64,000 bases of DNA from Novosphingobium sp. 9U (GCF_902506425.1 NZ_LR732469.1:248001-312000); one strand, 5' to 3'; counted from the stretch's first letter, positions 28,044-37,031 are shown. Notes: generated from the letters alone by a model not told the origin. Translations and numbers: made by a program.

Positions 28044-28948
28044 GCATACGAGCGGAAATCCTGGGTGATTGGGGCACGAGCAACCTGCGCCTCTGGCTGC
28101 GCTTTGGTGGAGCCGTGGCTGAGCGGCGCGACGGCCGTGGCGTCGGAGCGCTAGCAGCCAATGCTGCGCAACAATTGAGGGACCTGACGGCAGCCTGGCG
28201 CGAGGCTTACGATATCAGCGTAATCGTCCTTTGCGGCATGGCCGGTGCGCGCGGTGGCCTGCACGAGACCGGCTACGTCGAGTGCCCGGCGAGCGCCGCG
28301 GACTGGGCGGGTCGGGCAGCCCGCACCGAGATCGCCGATACGCCCGTCACGATCGGCAGCGGCCTTGCCTTTCGAGATCGGGATGGCCGCGACGACGTCA
28401 TGCGGGGCGAGGAAACGCAGGTGTTCGGCGCGCTGCGACTCCATCCCGAGTTGGCGATCGGCCGGGCGACGATGCTGCTGCCGGGCACCCACTCGAAGTG
28501 GGTCACGCTCGACGGTGGCCGCGTCACGGGCTTGCGCACCTTCATCACCGGCGAACTCTACGCGCTGCTCTCCCGTTCCAGCCTGTTTGCAACCGGTGGA
28601 GCAGACGAGAGCGGACACACTGACGAAGAAGGATTCGCGCAAGGCATGGCGGAGGGGCGCAATGCTCCCGGCCTGACCGGTAGCCTGTTCCAGGCGCGTG
28701 CTGGCCAGTTACGTCAGGGCCGCTCGGCGGCGTGGGCGCGCAGCTATCTGTCGGGCTTGCTGCTCGCCTCCGAGGTGGCGCAAATGCAGCAACTCGGCAT
28801 GCTGCCAAACCAAGTCACCATGATCGGCGCGCACGCCTTGTGCGAGCGCTACCGCACTGTCCTTGCATCGGCTGGCGTGGCCACCCGCCTGCTTGACGAC
28901 GAAGCCTGTACTTTAGCCGGACTGGAACTGATCCTTGCCCACGATTGA
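28040..28948 (+). CDS. dgoK: 2-dehydro-3-deoxygalactonokinase
   Basis: Phosphorylates 2-keto-3-deoxygalactonate with ATP. 302 aa of the DgoK family: N-terminal phosphate motif ILGDWGTSNLRLWL, GMAGARGGLHETGYVECPA, MRGEETQVFGAL, LPGTHSKWV, and C-terminal IGAHALCERYRTVL. It begins at GTG 28040 inside the lactonase stop and overlaps the aldolase gene by 14 bases, so lactonase, kinase and aldolase are translated as a coupled set. Confidence 0.93.
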   Translation: MSIRAEILGDWGTSNLRLWLRFGGAVAERRDGRGVGALAANAAQQLRDLTAAWREAYDISVIVLCGMAGARGGLHETGYVECPASAADWAGRAARTEIADTPVTIGSGLAFRDRDGRDDVMRGEETQVFGALRLHPELAIGRATMLLPGTHSKWVTLDGGRVTGLRTFITGELYALLSRSSLFATGGADESGHTDEEGFAQGMAEGRNAPGLTGSLFQARAGQLRQGRSAAWARSYLSGLLLASEVAQMQQLGMLPNQVTMIGAHALCERYRTVLASAGVATRLLDDEACTLAGLELILAHD

Positions 28949-29567
28949 CAGCCTGCTGGCCGCGGGGGAGCCGCCGATCGTTGCCATCCTTCGCGGCCTT
29001 GCTCCCAGCGATGCGCTGGCGGTCGGCACCGCGCTTGTCGATGCAGGCGTGCGCATGATCGAAGTGCCGTTGAACTCGCCCGATCCGTTCGAGAGCATCG
29101 CGGCCTTGCAGCGGGCGTTCGGCGGAGAGGCGCTGATCGGCGCGGGAACCGTGCTGGACACCGCTTCGGTCGAGCGACTGGCCCAGACCGGCGCCCGCCT
29201 CATGGTGACGCCCAACACGTCGGCGCCGGTGATCGCCCGGGGCGTTGAACTCGGCCTGGAGGTCCTGCCTGGTTTCCTCAGTCCGAGCGAGGCGTTCGCA
29301 GCGCTTGCGGCAGGCGCCCAGCGGCTGAAGCTTTTCCCAGCCGGCGCACAGGGCACCGGCTACTTGCGCGACGTCCGGGCCGTGCTGCCCACGCACGTCG
29401 GTGTCTGGGCGGTCGGCGGCGTCGATGCCGCGAATGCCGGCGAATGGCTGCACGCGGGCTGCGAGGGCGTGGCGCTCGGCTCGGCGGTGTTCAAGCCGGG
29501 CATGGCCGCGGACGAGGTCGGCGAGCGGGCCCGCGCCGTTGTTGCCGCCTGGCGATCCGCGCGCTGA
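28935..29567 (+). CDS. dgoA: 2-dehydro-3-deoxy-6-phosphogalactonate aldolase
   Basis: Class I aldolase that splits KDPGal to pyruvate and glyceraldehyde-3-phosphate. 210 aa, with IVAILRGL, the Glu of MIEVPLNSP, IGAGTVLD, VTPNT and the Schiff-base Lys in LKLFPAG. KDPG and KDPGal aldolases are close relatives; the dgoK partner favours KDPGal. Starts at TTG 28935 within the kinase gene. No galactonate dehydratase (dgoD) is in the window, so that step must be encoded elsewhere. Confidence 0.93.
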   Translation: MPTIDSLLAAGEPPIVAILRGLAPSDALAVGTALVDAGVRMIEVPLNSPDPFESIAALQRAFGGEALIGAGTVLDTASVERLAQTGARLMVTPNTSAPVIARGVELGLEVLPGFLSPSEAFAALAAGAQRLKLFPAGAQGTGYLRDVRAVLPTHVGVWAVGGVDAANAGEWLHAGCEGVALGSAVFKPGMAADEVGERARAVVAAWRSAR

Positions 29568-29621
29568 TCACGGATGCTGCGGCAGGCCGCAGCCATTCGC
29601 CCTGCGCCTCGTTGATCAGCC

Positions 29622-30173
29622 ATGCTGGTGTTCCTGGACTTCGAAGCGTCATCGCTCGGCAAACGCAGCTATCCGATCGAGGTGGGTTGGGTCTTCGAAG
29701 ACGGGCGCTCGCAATCCTACCTGATCCGCCCTGCCGAGACTTGGACGGATTGGGACGTGGAGGCCGAAGCCATCCACGGGATCGCTCGATCAGAACTCGT
29801 CGCCAAGGGCGTGGCGCACGACGAGGTCGCCCGGCAGATGGTGGAAGACCTGAGCGGACACGACTTGGCAGCGAGTGCGCCTTCGTGGGACGGCAAGTGG
29901 CTGAGCACCCTGCTGCGCGCCGCCGGCCTGCCGCGCCATAGTCTCCGCCTGCGAGACAGCGACGATGTCCTTAGCGAGAGTGCGCTGACCATTCTTGCGC
30001 CGGTGATCGGAAGCGATCGGCTCGAGCAAGTCGTCGCCGATGTTCTTGCGAGCACCGACGTGCATGCACCGGATTGGAAGCCGGCACACCGCGCGCTGGC
30101 GGACGCCGAGGAGGAGAGGTCACGCTGGATTGCTGTCAAGGCGGCCGCTCAGCGGATCGCCGCAGCCGCTTGA
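29622..30173 (+). CDS. DEDD-family 3'-5' exonuclease-like protein
   Basis: 183 aa with a DEDD exonuclease fold: Asp and Glu of motif I in LVFLDFEASSLGKRSYPIE, a central Asp/Trp motif (SWDGKWL) and a C-terminal HxxxxD-like motif III (HRALADAEEE), as in the RNase T/epsilon group. All residues for two-metal catalysis seem present. It may trim RNA or DNA ends; the physiological substrate is unknown. It follows dgoA by 54 bases but is functionally unrelated. Confidence 0.78.
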   Translation: MLVFLDFEASSLGKRSYPIEVGWVFEDGRSQSYLIRPAETWTDWDVEAEAIHGIARSELVAKGVAHDEVARQMVEDLSGHDLAASAPSWDGKWLSTLLRAAGLPRHSLRLRDSDDVLSESALTILAPVIGSDRLEQVVADVLASTDVHAPDWKPAHRALADAEEERSRWIAVKAAAQRIAAAA

Positions 30174-30203
30174 CAGACTGTCAGAGCCTTCCGAATCCTG
30201 CGT

Positions 30204-30311
30204 TCAGGCGACCATGAACAGCGCGAACAGGAATATCAGCAGCGCGACCATGCTCGCCATGCAGAGCACGCCGAAAGGGCATTGATGGGCTTGGGGGTGG
30301 ATCCTCTCCAT
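30204..30311 (-). CDS. 35-aa small membrane protein
   Basis: Very short frame, easily missed: MERIHPQAHQCPFGVLC followed by one hydrophobic helix (about residues 15-35, rich in Leu, Phe, Met, Val) that runs to the C-terminus. AAGGGA lies six bases upstream of the ATG, an ideal spacing. Polar, His/Cys-containing head and a single membrane span suggest a small inner-membrane protein. I do not recognise a family. Coding evidence is the ribosome site and the amphipathic composition only. Confidence 0.5.
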   Translation of the reverse strand: MERIHPQAHQCPFGVLCMASMVALLIFLFALFMVA

Positions 30312-30526
30312 GATCATCCCTTCTTCCAGAGTCGTATTCTTTTATACGCGGAACTTACGACATGGTTGCGCTTTGGGCAAGATTGCTGGTGTAAAACGCA
30401 ACGCAACCATTGCGCCGTGATCGCCTTTCGCAGCTTGGCATGGTGGATCGGCCGGGGGATCTTATGAGACGCAATTGCATCCGTGGCTTGCGCCATGATC
30501 GCGACCGCAGCAGACGCTAGAGCTTC

Positions 30527-31702
30527 ATGGCAGACGATCAGCAGCAACCGCATACCCAAGTCGACCACCAGCCTGACGAGGATCGCGAGGAAGGCGCCCA
30601 GCGCCGCTCGCTCAGCCCGCGCACCAAGCTGATCCTGCTTGTCGTCGCGGTGCTCTTGCTGGTCGGCGGCGGTATTTGGTTCTTCCGCCACAAGACTTAC
30701 GGGCAATTCTTCCAGGAGACCAACGACGCGACGATTATGGCGGACGCCGTATCGATCGCGCCGCGCGTGAATGGATACGTCGCGCAGGTCATGGTGCTCG
30801 AGAACCAGGACGTGGCAGTGGGCCAGCCGCTGCTGCGGATCGACGCGCGCAACTACCAGGCGCAAGTGGACCAGGCCCGCGCGCAGATCGCGCAGGCCGA
30901 CGCGAGCGCCGACAATGCACGAGCGTCGATCTCCGAGCAGCAGGCCGCGATCGCCCAGGCCGAGGCCCAGCTCGCCGCTGCACGCTCCAAGGCTGCGCAT
31001 GACGCGGCCGAAGTGGCGCGCTATGTCCCGCTCGCTGCCAGCGGAGCGGAGACGCGCCAGCAACTCGCACAATTGCGACTGGCCGCGACCCAGTCAGCCC
31101 AGCAAGTGCGCGAACTGGCGGCCGGGCTGGAGATCCAGCGGCGCAAGATCACCGGCATCCAGACGCAGATCCGGCAAGCGCAGGCGCAAGCCCAAGGCGG
31201 ACGCGCGCAGCTCGCCTCCGCGCAGGTCGACGTCGGCGGTGCCTTGCTAAAGGCGCCGGTCGCAGGGCGGGTCGGGGACAAGACGGTGACACCAGGGCAG
31301 TACGTGCAGGCCGGCACCCGGCTGATGTCGCTGGTGCCGCTCGACCAGCTCTACGTCGTCGCCAACTTCAAGGAAACGCAGTTGGCGCTGATGCGGCCGG
31401 GACAGCCTGCCAAGATCGCCGTGGACGCGCTGTCGGGCACCGAGCTCGACGGCAAGGTGCTCAGCATCTCGCCCGGCACCGGCGCGCAGTTCTCGATCCT
31501 GCCGCCGCAGAACGCGACCGGCAATTTCACCAAGATCGTGCAGCGCGTGCCGGTGCGCATCGCCATCACCGCGCCTCCTGCGGCGCGCAAGCTGCTGGTG
31601 CCCGGCCTCTCGGTGACGGTGACGGTCGACACCCGCGGCGCCAAGGGCGAGCTCGACCGCATCGAGGAGCAGCAGGAGCGGCTCGAGAAGCAGGGCCGCT
31701 GA
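30527..31702 (+). CDS. EmrA/HlyD-type membrane fusion protein
   Basis: Periplasmic adaptor of an MFS tripartite pump, 391 aa. Cytoplasmic polar N-terminus, one membrane helix (about 35-50), lipoyl half motifs, a long Ala/Gln-rich coiled-coil hairpin (about 105-225), and barrel domain with LKAPVAGRVGDKTVTPGQYV and VVANFKETQLALMRPGQ, typical of EmrA/FarA. First of three genes with junctions of one base or overlap. Substrates of EmrAB pumps are usually hydrophobic acids or uncouplers. Confidence 0.93.
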   Translation: MADDQQQPHTQVDHQPDEDREEGAQRRSLSPRTKLILLVVAVLLLVGGGIWFFRHKTYGQFFQETNDATIMADAVSIAPRVNGYVAQVMVLENQDVAVGQPLLRIDARNYQAQVDQARAQIAQADASADNARASISEQQAAIAQAEAQLAAARSKAAHDAAEVARYVPLAASGAETRQQLAQLRLAATQSAQQVRELAAGLEIQRRKITGIQTQIRQAQAQAQGGRAQLASAQVDVGGALLKAPVAGRVGDKTVTPGQYVQAGTRLMSLVPLDQLYVVANFKETQLALMRPGQPAKIAVDALSGTELDGKVLSISPGTGAQFSILPPQNATGNFTKIVQRVPVRIAITAPPAARKLLVPGLSVTVTVDTRGAKGELDRIEEQQERLEKQGR

Positions 31703-31703
31703 G

Positions 31704-33281
31704 GTGGCGAGCGCGGCTCCTCCTGCCGGCCAGACGAAAGGCCAGAGCGGTACGAGGACGGCGAATGCCGACCTTGGCGCGTGGCTCGCGGTTGCGGCGG
31801 GCACGCTGGGCGCGCTCATGGCGACGCTCGACATCTCCATCGTCAACTCGGCCCTGCCGACGATCCAGGGCGAGATCGGCGCCACGGGGACCGAGGGCGC
31901 TTGGGTCGCCACCGCCTACCTGGTGGCCGAGATCATCATCATCCCGCTTTCCGCCTGGCTGGAGCGGCTGCTCGGCCTGCGCCGCTTCCTGCTGATCGCG
32001 GTGACGCTGTTCACCGGCTTTTCGGTGCTGTGCGGTATCTCCACCACGCTCAACATGATGATCATCGGCCGCGTCGGCCAAGGCTTTACCGGCGGCGCGA
32101 TGATCCCGACCGCGCAGACCATCATCGCCCAGAGACTACCTCCGCATCAGCAATCGATCGGGACTGCCATGTTCGGCCTGGTCGCCACCCTCGGACCGCT
32201 GCTCGGCCCGTTGGTGGGGGGCTGGCTGGCAGAGAACGTCAGCTGGCACTACGCCTTCTTCCTCAACGTGCCGATCTCGGCGCTGCTGATCGTGCTGCTG
32301 GTTGTCGGCCTGCCCGACCAGAAGGCCAAGCTGCACCTGATCCGCCAGGCCGACTGGTTCGGGATCGCCGGCCTCGCCCTCGGCATGGGTGGGCTCACCG
32401 TGTTCCTGGAGGAAGGTTCGCGCGAGGAGTGGTTCGCCTCGCCGCTGATCCAGAAGATGGCGATCATGTCGGTGATCGGGTTTCTACTGCTCGCCTACGG
32501 CCAGGCGACGGCGGCTCGACCGGTAATCAAACTGCGGCTGCTACTGGACCGTCAATTCGGATCGGTCGCGCTGATGGGCGTCGCGCTGGGCGTGGTCCTC
32601 TATGGCACGTCCTATGCGATTCCCCAGTTCCTGGCCGCTATCGCCGACTACAACGCGCTGCAATCGGGCAAGGTGGTGCTGCTCTCGGGCATTCCCAGCT
32701 TGCTGATGATGCCGCTGGTGCCGTTCCTGGTTCGCAAGCTCGATATCCGCATCGCCGTGGCGCTCGGGATGGGGATCATGGGGCTCTCGGCCTACATGGA
32801 GACGGGGCTGACGCTCGAGTCCTCGGGCGGCGACTTCACCGATTCGCAGCTGATGCGCGGCGTCGGGCAGATCCTGGGCATGCTGTTCCTCAGCCAGGCG
32901 GTGGTGCAGTCGGTGCCGGCCGAAGACGCCGGCGATGCCTCCGGGCTGTTCAACGCGATGCGCAACATGGGCGGAAGCTTCGCGCTGGCAGGCATATCCA
33001 TCCTGCAGCAGAGCCGCGTCTGGCTCCATTCTCGCCGGCTGGAGGAGACGCTGAACGCCAACGCGCCTGCGGTGCAGGACTATGTCACCGGCATGGGGCG
33101 CGCCGTCGGCAACCCGGACGCAGGTATGCGGCTGCTCGGGCAACAGATCCAGGGACAGGCGCTGGTCATGACCTACAACGACATCTTCTTCGCCATGAGC
33201 CTCGTCACCATTGCCGTGATCCCGCTCGTGCTGTTCCTTCGGCCCTTGCCCCGGAACGCCTCGCTCGCGGCGGCGCACTGA
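31704..33281 (+). CDS. EmrB/QacA-type MFS multidrug transporter (DHA2 family)
   Basis: 525-aa, 14-helix drug:H+ antiporter. Motif C-like GTLGALMATLDISIVNSALPT in TM1, the second-helix WVATAYLVAEIIIIPLSAWL, GRVGQGFTGGAMIPTAQT and GPLVGGWLAENVSWHYAFFLN are diagnostic. Starts at GTG 31704, one base after the EmrA stop; its own stop overlaps the ATG of the outer-membrane factor. Works with the adaptor before it and the channel after it. Confidence 0.93.
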   Translation: MASAAPPAGQTKGQSGTRTANADLGAWLAVAAGTLGALMATLDISIVNSALPTIQGEIGATGTEGAWVATAYLVAEIIIIPLSAWLERLLGLRRFLLIAVTLFTGFSVLCGISTTLNMMIIGRVGQGFTGGAMIPTAQTIIAQRLPPHQQSIGTAMFGLVATLGPLLGPLVGGWLAENVSWHYAFFLNVPISALLIVLLVVGLPDQKAKLHLIRQADWFGIAGLALGMGGLTVFLEEGSREEWFASPLIQKMAIMSVIGFLLLAYGQATAARPVIKLRLLLDRQFGSVALMGVALGVVLYGTSYAIPQFLAAIADYNALQSGKVVLLSGIPSLLMMPLVPFLVRKLDIRIAVALGMGIMGLSAYMETGLTLESSGGDFTDSQLMRGVGQILGMLFLSQAVVQSVPAEDAGDASGLFNAMRNMGGSFALAGISILQQSRVWLHSRRLEETLNANAPAVQDYVTGMGRAVGNPDAGMRLLGQQIQGQALVMTYNDIFFAMSLVTIAVIPLVLFLRPLPRNASLAAAH

Positions 33282-34753
33282 TGCGGCGCATGGCGCTCTT
33301 TGGCCTAGTAGGCCTCTTGGCCGGTTGCACCGTCGGCCCCAACTACGATGGGCCGCCCGAGGTCGCATCCGCCGCCACGGCGCGCGGCCGATTCGTGCGC
33401 GCCGACGATCAGGCGCTCACCACCGCACCGGGCTTGGCGCGCTGGTGGGACACGCTGGGCGATGCGACATTGTCCGCGCTGGTCGACGATGCCCTGGCGC
33501 ACAGTCCCAACATCGACATCGCGCAAGGCCGCATCCGCGAGGCACGCGCCCGGCTCGATTCCAACCGCGCCAACCTGCTGCCGAGCGTCTCGGCCGCCGG
33601 CATGTACGTCAACGCCCGCCTCCCCGGCTCCGGGCTCGGGGCGCTGTCGGGGGGCTCGTCCAGCGACGGCGAAGGCAGCGGCGGTGAGCAGGAAAGCTCA
33701 GACAGCGGCTCCTCCAGGCTCGAGTTCTACAACCTGGGTGCCAACGTCTCGTGGGAACCGGACCTGTTCGGCGGGCGCCGTCGCGGGATCGAGGCCGCGC
33801 GCGCCACGGTCGCCCAGCGCTTCGCAGACCTTGCCGACGCGCAAGTCTCCTTGAGCGCGCAAGTGGCGCAAAGCTACGTCAACTTGCGCGATGCCCAGGT
33901 ACGCTCGCGCCTCAACGCGGAGTCCAGCGCGAAGCAGCGCCAGGCGCTCGACTTGACTCGCCAGCGCTACGCACGCGGCACCGCCTCGCGGTTGGAGGTC
34001 GAGCGGCTGCAGGTCCAGCTGGAGTCCACCGATGCCCAGAACATCCCCCTGTCCGCGCAAGTGGCGATGTACAAGGATGCGCTCGCGGTGCTGACCGGTC
34101 GCACCCCGGGCGAGCTCGACGCGACCCTGCAGAGCGAGGCGCCCGTGCCGCTTCCGCCCGCGCAAGTGCCGATCGGCGATCCGGCAAGCCTCGTGGCCCA
34201 CCGTCCCGATATCCGCGCTGCCGAGCGCGCGCTCGCCGCCAGCACCGCGAACATCGGCACACAGAAGGCCAAGATGTTCCCCGGCATCAAGTTTTCCGGC
34301 ATCCTGGGCCTCGGCGGGACGAGCCCCGGCGACGTGCTCGACCCTGGCAACCTCAGCCTGCTGCTCATGCCGCAGCTCAGCTGGCCGATCCTCGATTTCG
34401 GCCGCAACCGCGCCGCCGTGCGCGAGGCCGAGGCGCAGCGCGACACGGCCGGTGCGCAGTATCGCCAAGCCGTGCTCGAGGCCTTGCAGGATGCGGAGGA
34501 CAGCCTGGCGCGCTTCGGCGCCACCCGGCGCCAGCTCGCCGGACTGATCCGATCAGAGCGCAGCGCCGCCACGGCCGCGCAGCTGAACCGCCAGCGCTTC
34601 GAGGCGGGTACCAGCACGCTGATCGACCAGCTCGACATCGAGCGCCAGGAGCTGTCCGCGCGAACCGCCGTCTCGCAAGCCCGCGCTCAGCTCACGATCG
34701 ACTACATCGCAGTGCAGAAGGCTCTCGGCCTGGGCTGGAGCGAGCCGAGCTAA
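33281..34753 (+). CDS. Outer-membrane efflux lipoprotein, NodT family
   Basis: 490-aa outer-membrane factor with lipobox LLAGCTVGPNY (Cys 16), paired coiled-coil repeats and WEPDLFGGRRRGIEAARA, characteristic of NodT/OprM proteins. A Ser/Gly/Asp-rich insertion (about 123-147) lies in the first extracellular loop region. It overlaps the EmrB stop by one base, completing a dedicated EmrAB-OMF pump, unusual compared with E. coli EmrAB which borrows TolC. Confidence 0.93.
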   Translation: MRRMALFGLVGLLAGCTVGPNYDGPPEVASAATARGRFVRADDQALTTAPGLARWWDTLGDATLSALVDDALAHSPNIDIAQGRIREARARLDSNRANLLPSVSAAGMYVNARLPGSGLGALSGGSSSDGEGSGGEQESSDSGSSRLEFYNLGANVSWEPDLFGGRRRGIEAARATVAQRFADLADAQVSLSAQVAQSYVNLRDAQVRSRLNAESSAKQRQALDLTRQRYARGTASRLEVERLQVQLESTDAQNIPLSAQVAMYKDALAVLTGRTPGELDATLQSEAPVPLPPAQVPIGDPASLVAHRPDIRAAERALAASTANIGTQKAKMFPGIKFSGILGLGGTSPGDVLDPGNLSLLLMPQLSWPILDFGRNRAAVREAEAQRDTAGAQYRQAVLEALQDAEDSLARFGATRRQLAGLIRSERSAATAAQLNRQRFEAGTSTLIDQLDIERQELSARTAVSQARAQLTIDYIAVQKALGLGWSEPS

Positions 34754-34827
34754 GGCGCCAAGGCACGAAGCTGCTGTCTGACGAAGCTTGGAGCCCGGCC
34801 GCTAGGCCGGAGGGATCTCGGGCGCGA

Positions 34828-35250
34828 TCAGCCGGAGAAAATGGTGCCCAGAAGAGGATTGCGCCGGGGGTCGCCGTCGGCAACCTCGGGTGCGGTTGAG
34901 TTTTCTTCTGCCTTTTCAGTGCTGGCGGATGTGATGCCCAGAAGAGGACCAGCATCTTGGGCAAGGATTGCGTCCGTCTTGTTGGCTGCCATGTCGAGCG
35001 CAGCCTTGGCGTGACGGGCATCGATGCAGATCGCTGGCAAGCCTTCGGCCGTAAGGGCATGAAAGAACCAGACTGACAGCGGACCGGTCTCGAACACCAC
35101 CCGCTTGGCTCTTGGAGCTCGTTTGCGGATCACTTGCGCAATAAGCTCAGGATCCGAGGCGCACTTGCCGCGCCAGATCCGCTTGCCCTCGCGACGCACT
35201 GAGATCGCCGTCTCTTTCATCGAGACATCAAGACCAATATACTCGTCCAT
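34828..35250 (-). pseudogene. Truncated IS110-family transposase
   Basis: N-terminal third of a DEDD (RuvC-like) transposase: MDEYIGLDVSMKETAIS with the first Asp, VVFETGPLS with Glu, and CIDARHAKAALDMAANKTD with the third acidic motif. GGAG seven bases before ATG 35250 shows the original start. After NKTDA the reading diverges from the family and stops after about 140 residues, whereas IS110 transposases are about 300-400 aa with a C-terminal Ser domain. No terminal repeats are visible, as usual for this family. It is immobile on its own and lies right after the Emr operon. Confidence 0.85.
34845..34948. repeat. 14-bp direct repeat in the transposase remnant, resembling a tRNA 3' end
   Basis: TGCCCAGAAGAGGA occurs at 34845-34858 and again at 34935-34948. 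Read on the minus strand the first copy with its flank is TCCTCTTCTGGGCACCA, which looks like a tRNA acceptor 3' end with CCA; the second copy lacks CCA. The two copies bracket the abnormal C-terminal part of the IS110-type frame, so they may mark a deletion or insertion event. Confidence 0.5.
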
Positions 35251-35551
35251 GGTTGTTCTCCGCTGATGCTGGGCCCGGTCACCAATCGAGAGCCCGTTCT
35301 TCATCATACCGGGGAACAACCACCTGCATCAGCACCGATCGCGCAGTGGTGGACCGCTCCCAGCGATTACACCATGTTCATGTGGACTGATCGGCCCTTT
35401 GCAGGCCCCGTGTCGAGCGCACGAATAGCCCGAAAGGGGGACTACCCGTCGTTCCCATAAACTCGCGAAATGGCTGCTCCCGCCCGAAGCCGCTTCCGGC
35501 GCCGTCCGGTCAGCCGATTGCTTTGGTCGCATGCGAAATCATACGCGACGA
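35251..35551. other. Intergenic stretch after the IS110 remnant
   Basis: About 300 bases between the transposase start and the TetR gene end. No frame with a ribosome site or family resemblance. Composition is less GC-rich than the flanks, consistent with debris of the insertion element. Confidence 0.35.
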
Positions 35552-36127
35552 TCAGGCTGGCAAAAGCCCCGCTGACCTATAGCTTTCAATCAGCGTGTCG
35601 AAGAGCGCGATGTTCGAGCGGCTCCTCGCAACGATCTGCGCGCCAGCAACCGCTGCATAGATCGCGCGTGCCCTTGCCTCGCTCTCATCCGGGCCGACGA
35701 TCTTTGCGGCGACGAGCTCCTTGCTCAACCAGGCCACGTTGATGTCGGCAAAAGCCTGGACCTCTCTCAGCACCGGCTCGGGCAGTTCGTCATATTCCGC
35801 AGCCATGAAGCTGCTCAGGCAGATCCGATTTTCGCGGGCTAGCGAGGCGCGGAATACTCCGGGGTATTGCCGCAGGGCGTCCATCGGCGTGTCGGCGTTG
35901 GCCGAGATCGCCTCAAATTCGCGAGATATGTCTTCCCAGTAGCGGCGTGCGACAGCCTCACCGAGAAGCGCCTTGTTGGCGAAATAATAGTTGATGCTTG
36001 CCGCCTTGATGCCGACCGTCGCGGCAAGATCGCGGAAATTGATCCCGGCATAGCCACGAGCCATCGCCGCCTCTCGCGCCGCCAGCAGGATCGCTTCGCG
36101 CGCATTCTCTTTCATCGTTGTTGCCAT
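35552..36127 (-). CDS. TetR-family regulator
   Basis: 191 aa: helix-turn-helix at about 10-58 (REAILLAAREAAMARGYAGI, then VGIKAASINYYFANKALL) and a C-terminal domain of the YcdC/TetR_C_29-like kind with NRICLSSFMAAEYDELP. It is divergent from a glutathione transferase gene, and two matching palindromes in the gap make it the probable local repressor. Confidence 0.9.
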   Translation of the reverse strand: MATTMKENAREAILLAAREAAMARGYAGINFRDLAATVGIKAASINYYFANKALLGEAVARRYWEDISREFEAISANADTPMDALRQYPGVFRASLARENRICLSSFMAAEYDELPEPVLREVQAFADINVAWLSKELVAAKIVGPDESEARARAIYAAVAGAQIVARSRSNIALFDTLIESYRSAGLLPA

Positions 36128-36142
36128 TGTTCAAACCTCCGC

Positions 36143-36211
36143 CTGCCATATGGCAGACAGGGGTTGACTCTGCAAGGTTCGAGTCGTAATCAGCTACCTG
36201 TCATCTGGCAG
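36143..36211. promoter_or_regulatory. Twin palindromes flanking a consensus promoter (TetR/GST gap)
   Basis: CTGCCATATGGCAG at 36143-36156 is a perfect 14-bp palindrome. CTGTCATCTGGCAG at 36198-36211 is the same site with two changes, and both are extended by CAGG. Between them is a promoter for the GST gene: TTGACT at 36164-36169, 17 bases, then TAATCA at 36187-36192, which puts the second palindrome at the transcription start. This is the expected layout for repression of GST and autorepression of the TetR gene. Confidence 0.75.
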
Positions 36212-36245
36212 GCAGGTGACGAACCAGATTAAAGTGAGACACTCC

Positions 36246-36944
36246 ATGACCGACAAGTTGAAGCTCTTTACCTCTCCCTCTGCTTTCCCCAACCCGCAGC
36301 GTTTGAGGATTTTCATGCACGAGAAGGGCATCGCCGATCATTTCGCCGAGACGGTCTACGACATGACGCCCGTCGGGGAGCAGCGTGGTTGGAAGCACTT
36401 GAAAATGAACACCTGGGGGGAAACGCCGACCCTCGCGCTCGCGGATGGATCCTTTCTCAGCGAGACGTCTGCCATCGCACGTTACCTCGACGACACGTTC
36501 GAGGGCCGCAAGATCATGGGTGCGACGCCACACGAGCGCGGTCTCGACCAGATGTGGGATAATCGGGTTTGGGTCCACGTCCTCTATCCGATCGTCACCG
36601 CGTTCCACGTTCTTCATCAGGGTCTCGGTCCGAAGCTCGAGCTGACTCGCAATCCCGCCTGGGGTGAGCACTCACGCAAGGTTGCGCTGACGCACGCCGG
36701 CCTTGTCGATCGGCATCTCTCGGACGGCCGCTCGTGGCTGCTGGGCGGCGACGAGCCGACCTTCTCGGACATCACGCTGGCGACGGCGATCGCCTTCTCG
36801 AAGTTCCCGGTAAACGCCACTCCGCTCGATGAGCGCTTCGAGCACATCGACGCCTTCTTCAAGCGCTGGCAGACCCGGCCGACTTACCTGGCTGCCTATG
36901 CCGATCGGAACAGCGGGGTCGCCGAGCTCGACAACCGTGCTTGA
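36246..36944 (+). CDS. Glutathione S-transferase family protein
   Basis: 232 aa: thioredoxin-like N-terminal domain (about 3-80, KLKLFTSPSAFPNPQRLRIF and the glutathione-binding SETSAIARYLDD) and helical C-terminal domain (about 95-205, with the DxT capping motif in PTFSDITLATAI). The start ATG 36246 has only a weak upstream purine run; the in-frame GTG 36216 would overlap the operator region. Probably detoxifies an electrophile sensed by the divergent TetR protein. Confidence 0.9.
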   Translation: MTDKLKLFTSPSAFPNPQRLRIFMHEKGIADHFAETVYDMTPVGEQRGWKHLKMNTWGETPTLALADGSFLSETSAIARYLDDTFEGRKIMGATPHERGLDQMWDNRVWVHVLYPIVTAFHVLHQGLGPKLELTRNPAWGEHSRKVALTHAGLVDRHLSDGRSWLLGGDEPTFSDITLATAIAFSKFPVNATPLDERFEHIDAFFKRWQTRPTYLAAYADRNSGVAELDNRA

Positions 36945-37031
36945 ATGTTTGGCCACCGATCTCGGCAGTGAGGTGTCACGTTTTCTCGCCCACCATCATT
37001 CACATTGAGATAGGCGGCCAACATGGCACCA

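Noticed and set aside
34828..35250. Active insertion sequence
   Set aside because: Transposase lacks its C-terminal two thirds including the Ser domain; no intact ends found.
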